IMG/VR virus record: IMGVR_UViG_3300017758_000017
Coordinates: 1-45,370 of that record
Length of the DNA stretch: 45,370 nucleotides
Reading direction: 5' to 3' (one strand)
DNA from: a virus
The translations under genes and the position numbers were made by a program. Below are positions 40,566 to 45,370 of this stretch, piece by piece (positions within the stretch are counted from its first letter, which is position 1; every line of letters starts with the position of its first letter). The notes below the pieces were generated by a model. The model saw only the letters and a list, made by a program, of their open reading frames with translations. It was not told the DNA's origin and did no database searches.

Positions 40566-42112
40566 TATCTAGCATGGATCTAGAGAAGACTGTATTGAAG
40601 GGTCTTCTCCAGCACCCTCACAAGTGGGCTGAAGTTTCAGTATTTCTCAATGAGAAAGATTTCTTCAGTGAGGACTCTCAGGTTCATCTTTCTATTTTTA
40701 AATTGATCCGCAATGCATCGAATAATATGGAGTCAATTGATGACACTATTCTTATTCCAAGATTGGAGCAACTAAAGGTGAGCTTTCCAGACAGTATCGA
40801 CCTACCAGAATATATCCGCTCTCTTGTTTATCATAAGATAACAGAAGATATCTTTATTTCTTCAGTGAGGGAGTTGAAAAAGTTCTCTGCTCGTAGAGAG
40901 ATTTATCGCTCCGCAAGGGACGTAGCGTCTTACGTCAAGAAGATCGATCCTGATGTAAAATATTCAGAAATTATAGATAAAGCTGACGAGATTTACAATA
41001 AAAACATCAAAGACTTTGAGTTCACTGATGAGGGGCCAATCAACCTTTTTGATATGATGGAAGATTTGGTTGAAGATAGGGGAAACAATCCTATTGAAGA
41101 ATCTGGATTAATGGGGCCACATGAAAGAATAAACGAGATTTACGGATCTCTACTTCTAGAGGGTAACATCTCCGTTATTGTCGCTCGTTCTGGCGTGGGA
41201 AAGACTCAGTTCTGCATGGATTACACAATAAGAACTGGAGCTAAATACAATATTCCTGTCTTACATTTTGACAATGGTGAAATGAGTGAAGAGGAGCTTA
41301 TTTTTCGTCAATGTTCTGCAATGAGCGGCATACCTGTTTACCTCTTGCAAAGTGGGAAGTGGAGGACTTCTAGTTATAAGAATTGGTCTGTTGAAGAGGT
41401 TGTAGCAAAGGTTCGTCAAACTTGGGATAAGATAAAGTCTGGTAATATGCAGTTTTATTATGTGAATGTTGCTGGTATGTCTGCTGAAGAAATGTGCTCT
41501 TATCTAAAAAGGTATTACTACTCTAAAGTTGGCAGGGGTAATAAAATGATCTTTAGTTTTGATTATATCAAGACAGACTTCAACAGTGTTGGCAAAAACG
41601 ATTCTGGTTGGCAGCAAGTTTCTTTGATGGTTCACTTGTTCAAGCAAACTATCCATAGGGATTTGTGTTTTGATGGCAAGCCCTGCGTTTCAATGATGAC
41701 TTCTGTTCAAGCAAATAGACTTGGGATTACGGGTAACAGGGGAACAGATTCAATAGTCGATAATGAAAGTGTAGTTTCTCTTTCTGATGGGATCACTCAA
41801 TTTTGTTCTCATTTGTTTTTATTGAGGAGGAAAGTCCCAGATGAAATTCATGAAGATGGAGATCGATTCGGAACTCACAAGCTAGTAAATCTTAAAGCTC
41901 GTCATCTAGGTAAAAACCCTCTTCGTGACATTAATCCCATAGAAATGCCAGATGGCTCTAATCGCAAGAATTTTATAAACTTGAATATTCAAAACTTTAG
42001 AATCGAAGAGCGCGGAGACCTTCAGGATATTGTTAATTCTATTAATAACGTTGATGTTAATTTGGAGTCTAGCAACGAAAGTGATGACATCCCAATCAGT
42101 CTTTCGCAATGA
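40562..42112 (+). CDS. Replicative DNA helicase (DnaB-like)
   Basis: 516 residues, DnaB/T4 gp41-type domain order. Residues about 1-150 form the N-terminal collar (DLEKTVLKGLLQHPHKWAEV), then a linker, then the RecA-like motor from about 180. Walker A is A208-R-S-G-V-G-K-T215; NIPVLHFDNGEMSEEELIFR, NKMIFSFDYIKTD (Walker B) and KARHLGKNP follow. Translation starts at ATG 40562 with a GGGGGG ribosome site eight bases upstream. It unwinds DNA at the phage fork and should work with the primase that follows after four overlapping bases. Confidence 0.88.
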   Translation: MISSMDLEKTVLKGLLQHPHKWAEVSVFLNEKDFFSEDSQVHLSIFKLIRNASNNMESIDDTILIPRLEQLKVSFPDSIDLPEYIRSLVYHKITEDIFISSVRELKKFSARREIYRSARDVASYVKKIDPDVKYSEIIDKADEIYNKNIKDFEFTDEGPINLFDMMEDLVEDRGNNPIEESGLMGPHERINEIYGSLLLEGNISVIVARSGVGKTQFCMDYTIRTGAKYNIPVLHFDNGEMSEEELIFRQCSAMSGIPVYLLQSGKWRTSSYKNWSVEEVVAKVRQTWDKIKSGNMQFYYVNVAGMSAEEMCSYLKRYYYSKVGRGNKMIFSFDYIKTDFNSVGKNDSGWQQVSLMVHLFKQTIHRDLCFDGKPCVSMMTSVQANRLGITGNRGTDSIVDNESVVSLSDGITQFCSHLFLLRRKVPDEIHEDGDRFGTHKLVNLKARHLGKNPLRDINPIEMPDGSNRKNFINLNIQNFRIEERGDLQDIVNSINNVDVNLESSNESDDIPISLSQ

Positions 42113-43158
42113 CCGATTACAAATCTGTTTTAGAAGATCTTGGTTATCGACTAAAAGATCATGGCTCTTATTGGAGAACTAGCGCTGTATATAGGTCTGG
42201 TGATAATTCTACAGCACTACAGATTTATAAAGATACTGGGGTTTGGAAAGATTATGTGGAAGACTCTATGTTTCTCCCCTTTGAAGCCTTACTTCAGAAA
42301 ACTTTAAATACTAATGACAAAAGTATTTTAAGCTCTTACCTAAAGAGTAATAGTGTAAATATATATGAACGCTCTGCTCAAAAAAAACTTTTGAATGAAG
42401 AAAAAACATATCCAGATTCTTGCTTAAATCGCTTGCTACCCCATTATGACTTTTATTTGAACAGGGGTATATCAGAAGACACTTTGAAGAAGTTCAAGTG
42501 CGGATTGGCAATGTCTGGAAAAATGTATCAGCGAGTCATATTCCCCATTTGCCGCCCTGACGGGAGGATACATGGCTTTTCGGGCCGAAAGGTAACGGAT
42601 GACCCTAGACCTAAATGGTTGCACAATGGGAGGTGTTCTGATTGGTTTTATCCATATTATACAATTGATAAAGTTCGAACTGCTATTGAAGAAAGTCGCA
42701 GTGTTTATGTTGTAGAATCGATTGGAGATTGTATTTCATTATTTGATGCTGGAATCAAAAATGTTCTTGTTTCTTTCGGTCTTAATATTTCACCTAAGTT
42801 CATATCTAAGCTGCATGGCTTGCCCTTAGATAAAATTTTTATTGCATTTAATAATGATTTTAATTCAGGTTCTAACAGGGGATTTGAAGGTTCAATTAAG
42901 TCTATATTCAAGCTCTGCGATCAAATTGATTTTGATAAAGTATTTTTTTCTCCACCTCCAGAAAATGATTTCGGAGACATGGATAAAGACCAAATAAACA
43001 AATATGTTGAATATTGTGCATCAATTAAGCATAATGAAACAATAGCCAACGTTATTGATTTTGCCAAAGAGATGAATAAACGTGGGGTCAATAAAACATT
43101 TACTTCTAATTTACGGAAGTTCGAAAAAAAATACGACTTCCATTATGGAGAAATCTGA
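42109..43158 (+). CDS. DnaG-like primase with cysteine-less zinc-binding domain
   Basis: 349 residues. Residues about 15-55 have the layout of the DnaG CHC2 domain (DHGSYWRTSAVYRSGDNSTA, then LQIYKDTGVWKDYVE), but the cysteines are gone. The polymerase part has VIFPICRPDGRIHGFSGR near 140-160. The TOPRIM fold follows: VYVVESIGDCISLFDAGIKN supplies the E and D, and FIAFNNDFNSG has N-N-D where D-x-D is usual. Primer synthesis for the phage fork is the expected role. The start overlaps the helicase stop as ATGA. Altered active-site residues could mean a weakened or unusual primase. Confidence 0.82.
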   Translation: MTDYKSVLEDLGYRLKDHGSYWRTSAVYRSGDNSTALQIYKDTGVWKDYVEDSMFLPFEALLQKTLNTNDKSILSSYLKSNSVNIYERSAQKKLLNEEKTYPDSCLNRLLPHYDFYLNRGISEDTLKKFKCGLAMSGKMYQRVIFPICRPDGRIHGFSGRKVTDDPRPKWLHNGRCSDWFYPYYTIDKVRTAIEESRSVYVVESIGDCISLFDAGIKNVLVSFGLNISPKFISKLHGLPLDKIFIAFNNDFNSGSNRGFEGSIKSIFKLCDQIDFDKVFFSPPPENDFGDMDKDQINKYVEYCASIKHNETIANVIDFAKEMNKRGVNKTFTSNLRKFEKKYDFHYGEI

Positions 43159-44191
43159 AAACAAGCCTCTGTCAGCCTCACGCATTAAAACAATGCAGAC
43201 TTGCACTTGGCAATATTGGGCTAAGTATCATTTGCGTCTACCAGACAAATCTAATCATGGATCTTTGCGTGGGACAATCTGTCATGCTATTTTTGAGAAC
43301 TTAGGTAACCCTAGACATAGGAAGCATTATAGAGCTATTATTAAAGCTCAAGATATAAATGTTAGCTCTCCTATTAAGAGGATGGTCGAAGCTTATGCTA
43401 AAAAGTATGAGATAGACGACTTTGAGAATATGGACCTAATCAATAAGATGACAGTTGAGGGTTTGAATTTTGACTTCTTTGGGGATACAGAGGGGAAACC
43501 TACAGAAGCTATCTCTGAGAAAGATTTCGATATATCTGTAGATGAAGGAGATAAGAATTATCGGATACTAGGGTTTATAGATAAGCTATTCCTCTTTAAA
43601 AGAAAAAAAACAGCCATAATCCGAGACTTTAAAACATCAAAAAATGTTTTCGAAGGTAAGGAGTATTCAGACAACATGCAGGATTATATGTATTGCCTTG
43701 CTGTTAAATATTTGTATCCAGAATACCTTAAGAGGCGTATGGAGTTCTTATTTTTAAAGTTCGATTTAAATGCGGAGGGTCTTATGGCTATGGAGCCGTT
43801 AGATGAACTAGACTTAGAAGGTTTTGAATATTTTTTAACGGATGTTCAGCAGGTAATCAACAACTTCAGTGAAAAGACTGCGGTTAGCGGTCTTGCTTGG
43901 GACAAGGGTTATCCAGCAAAGGAAGACGGGTTCGCTGGCAAAATTGTTTGTGGTAGAGCTACTCATGTAGGGCAATTGAAAAAGAATGGAGATTTGATGT
44001 GGCACTGTCCGTTCAAGTTTCCATTCGATTATTATCACCTGCTTGGGGGAAAAGATAAGTTCATCAAGTCGTCTTATGTAAAAGAAGATTTACAAGTCAT
44101 GCTTGACGAAGGAGTAGGCACACATATCGAGAAGAAAAAATATTCTGGTTGTCCGTCTTTTTCGTTTGACAGTCCAAGTGACCTCCTTTAA
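43145..44191 (+). CDS. RecB-family PD-(D/E)XK nuclease
   Basis: I start at ATG 43145 (348 residues), overlapping the primase end by 14 bases; the open frame starts earlier but inside the primase. LSASRIKTMQTCTWQYWAKY is the opening of RecB-type nucleases. RILGFIDKLFLFKRKKTAII and the RDFKTSK motif give the catalytic D and K. YSDNMQDYMYCLAVKYLYPE supplies the Q-x-x-Y helix. It probably trims DNA ends for recombination or replication, as with Cas4/AddB relatives. The cysteines do not fit a normal Fe-S cluster set. Confidence 0.8.
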   Translation: MEKSENKPLSASRIKTMQTCTWQYWAKYHLRLPDKSNHGSLRGTICHAIFENLGNPRHRKHYRAIIKAQDINVSSPIKRMVEAYAKKYEIDDFENMDLINKMTVEGLNFDFFGDTEGKPTEAISEKDFDISVDEGDKNYRILGFIDKLFLFKRKKTAIIRDFKTSKNVFEGKEYSDNMQDYMYCLAVKYLYPEYLKRRMEFLFLKFDLNAEGLMAMEPLDELDLEGFEYFLTDVQQVINNFSEKTAVSGLAWDKGYPAKEDGFAGKIVCGRATHVGQLKKNGDLMWHCPFKFPFDYYHLLGGKDKFIKSSYVKEDLQVMLDEGVGTHIEKKKYSGCPSFSFDSPSDLL

Positions 44192-44200
44192 GATTTCTGC

Positions 44201-44902
44201 ATGATACCTCTCTTTAAGAGCCAGTTTAGTATAGGTAAGTCTATTCTGACCGCAGAGAAAATATTGGAAATCGCAAAGCTCAACTCCTTGGATCGCGTTG
44301 TCTTGGTTGAGGATAGCTTTTATGGATTTAGAATATTTAACAATCTTTTTCAAGAGGAAAATATTGATTTGGTATTTGGTCTTAGGATTCCTGTTATAAA
44401 TAATGGAGTTGATGAAAACGAAAGGTCTAGCAAGTTAGTTCTTTTTGCAAAAAATAATGAAGGGGTAAAAGATTTAAAAAAAATGTATTCCAGTGCATCT
44501 TTGAATGATTGCAATTCCCTGATTTTATCCGAATACAGTAAGGAAGATTTTAAAAACCTTAAGGTTTGCGTCCCCTTTTACGACTCTTATATTTTTAATA
44601 ATTTATTTTATTTTGGATTATCTCATATAGATATTAAACACTTAGACCCAGTTTATTTTATCGAAGATAATAATCATCCTTTTGATTTTCAAATCAAGTC
44701 TGTTATTGATGGACTTGGAGTCAAGACGCAAGCAGTTAAGACAATTGTTCATCACAACAAAGATGAATTTGCAGCTTCACAAATGTATAAAGCTACTTGC
44801 AATAGATCTGGAGGCAAATCTCCAACTTTCCAAAGCCCAAACCTAAATCACTTCTGTTCAGACGAGTTCTGCTGGGAGTCTTACAAAGATGCTACCACAT
44901 AA
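44201..44902 (+). CDS. Degenerate PHP domain of a family C DNA polymerase, stand-alone
   Basis: 233 residues resembling the N-terminal PHP domain of DnaE: LTAEKILEIAKLNSLDRVVL, FYGFRIFNNLFQEENIDLVF, GLRIPV, and AKNNEGVKDLKKMYSSAS in the order seen in that domain. The metal-binding histidines are lost: the H-x-H motif is replaced near FKSQFS and TDH by VEDS. The protein ends where DnaE would continue into the polymerase palm. Together with the DnaQ-like gene that follows (14-base overlap) it suggests a phage replicase coded in pieces, with the palm probably downstream. A structural or interaction role is likely. Confidence 0.6.
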   Translation: MIPLFKSQFSIGKSILTAEKILEIAKLNSLDRVVLVEDSFYGFRIFNNLFQEENIDLVFGLRIPVINNGVDENERSSKLVLFAKNNEGVKDLKKMYSSASLNDCNSLILSEYSKEDFKNLKVCVPFYDSYIFNNLFYFGLSHIDIKHLDPVYFIEDNNHPFDFQIKSVIDGLGVKTQAVKTIVHHNKDEFAASQMYKATCNRSGGKSPTFQSPNLNHFCSDEFCWESYKDATT

Positions 44903-45370
44903 TCAAAAATATCTAGTTTTCGACACGGAAACTGAAGGTCTTAATTTACATTCTTCTCGCACTTGGCAGGTTTCATGGTTGATCTGTCAAGGTAATAGAA
45001 TCATCGAAGAGAATGATAGGTATATTAGTCATAAAGATCTGCAAATCAATAAATTAGTAGAGCGCCTTACTGGTTTCACTTGGGACGAGTATAACGAAAG
45101 AAAAGAGCCTTTGAAGAAAGTTTGGGCCGACTTTAAGGCTGATTTATTTAACCCAGAATATAAAATTGTTGGTCAGAACCTTCTAGGATTCGATGTCTAC
45201 ATGGTAGCTGGGATGCAAAGATTATTGGGAGAAATCCCTGATTACTCATATCTTAATCGAATTTACGATACTAGAGCTTTCGGTAAGGCTTACAGAGAAG
45301 ATCTCGACAAGCCCAAGAAAGATTTATTGAGTTGGCAGTATAAGATAATCCATGACCGATCCCTCAAGGC
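44889..45370 (+). CDS. DnaQ-like 3'-5' exonuclease (3' end outside window)
   Basis: The frame from ATG 44889 stays open to the window end (160 codons and two bases), so the C-terminus is missing. MLPHNQKYLVFDTETEGLNL holds the Exo I D12-x-E14 site. KIVGQNLLGFDVYMVAGMQR matches Exo II (N...FD), and YLNRIYDTRAFGKAYREDL is the following region. It should proofread phage DNA synthesis as the epsilon-like part of the replicase. The start lies 14 bases inside the PHP gene. Exo III (H or Y...D) lies beyond the window. Confidence 0.85.
   Translation, partial: MLPHNQKYLVFDTETEGLNLHSSRTWQVSWLICQGNRIIEENDRYISHKDLQINKLVERLTGFTWDEYNERKEPLKKVWADFKADLFNPEYKIVGQNLLGFDVYMVAGMQRLLGEIPDYSYLNRIYDTRAFGKAYREDLDKPKKDLLSWQYKIIHDRSLK

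Noticed and set aside
43145-44191. 4Fe-4S cluster in the RecB-like nuclease (C20, C269, C288, C336)
   Set aside because: Spacing between the three C-terminal cysteines is far wider than in Cas4/AddB clusters.
1-45370. CRISPR array, insertion sequence, integrase or attachment site
   Set aside because: No regularly spaced repeats, transposase motif, integrase motif or paired att-like repeats were seen on either strand.

Overview
The window is one continuous piece of a tailed double-stranded DNA phage genome (Caudoviricetes). It is AT-rich, densely packed, and most neighbouring genes touch or overlap by 1 to 23 bases. No tail sheath gene is seen between the head-tail connector genes and the tail tube gene, and the tape measure protein is about 1560 residues, so a long non-contractile (siphovirus-like) tail is the likeliest morphology. 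A Gram-negative host is suggested by genes resembling LPS or O-antigen sugar enzymes, but the host cannot be named. Shine-Dalgarno sites are weak or absent before the most abundant virion proteins and clear in front of a few others.

Region 1 (1-20881, + strand) holds the virion genes in the standard order: scaffold-like C-terminus, decoration-like protein, major capsid protein, connector/neck proteins, tail terminator-like protein, tail tube, two chaperone-like proteins, tape measure, and five distal-tail or baseplate proteins. The capsid and tail-tube genes have visibly biased codon use, and each ends in a strong intrinsic terminator capped by a stable tetraloop.

Region 2 (20870-28000, - strand) reads right to left: a sigma-70-like factor, a GT4 glycosyltransferase, an FmdB-like small protein, a Whirly-like single-strand DNA-binding protein with a bacterial SSB-type acidic tip, a GT4/zinc-ribbon/GT9 fusion, the other half of that GT9 enzyme, and a Rad52-like annealing protein. 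One + strand adhesin-like gene (25079-25957) sits inside this cluster.

Region 3 (28057-45370, + strand) starts at a divergent sigma-70-type promoter. It carries class I ribonucleotide reductase, a 33-residue acidic ORF, an Hsp20 chaperone, then a surface-sugar cassette: GT2, GT9-like, beta-propeller, GT25, GT11 fucosyltransferase, cupin, two methyltransferases, a miniature DegT aminotransferase and GDP-mannose 4,6-dehydratase. After that come replication and recombination genes: a zinc-ribbon protein, UvsX/RecA, a PD-(D/E)XK endonuclease, DnaB-like helicase, DnaG-like primase, a RecB-like nuclease, a degenerate PHP domain and a DnaQ-type exonuclease cut by the window end.

The most interesting points are: the phage sigma factor together with a recurrent GTGTAWW(W)A motif in front of gene blocks; the Whirly-type SSB with a borrowed acidic tail; the split GT9 enzyme fused to a zinc-ribbon GT4; a terminator hairpin that also hides the ribosome site of the first sugar gene; and a family C replicase apparently broken into separate PHP and exonuclease genes. 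All functional calls come from reading motifs by eye; no database search was possible.
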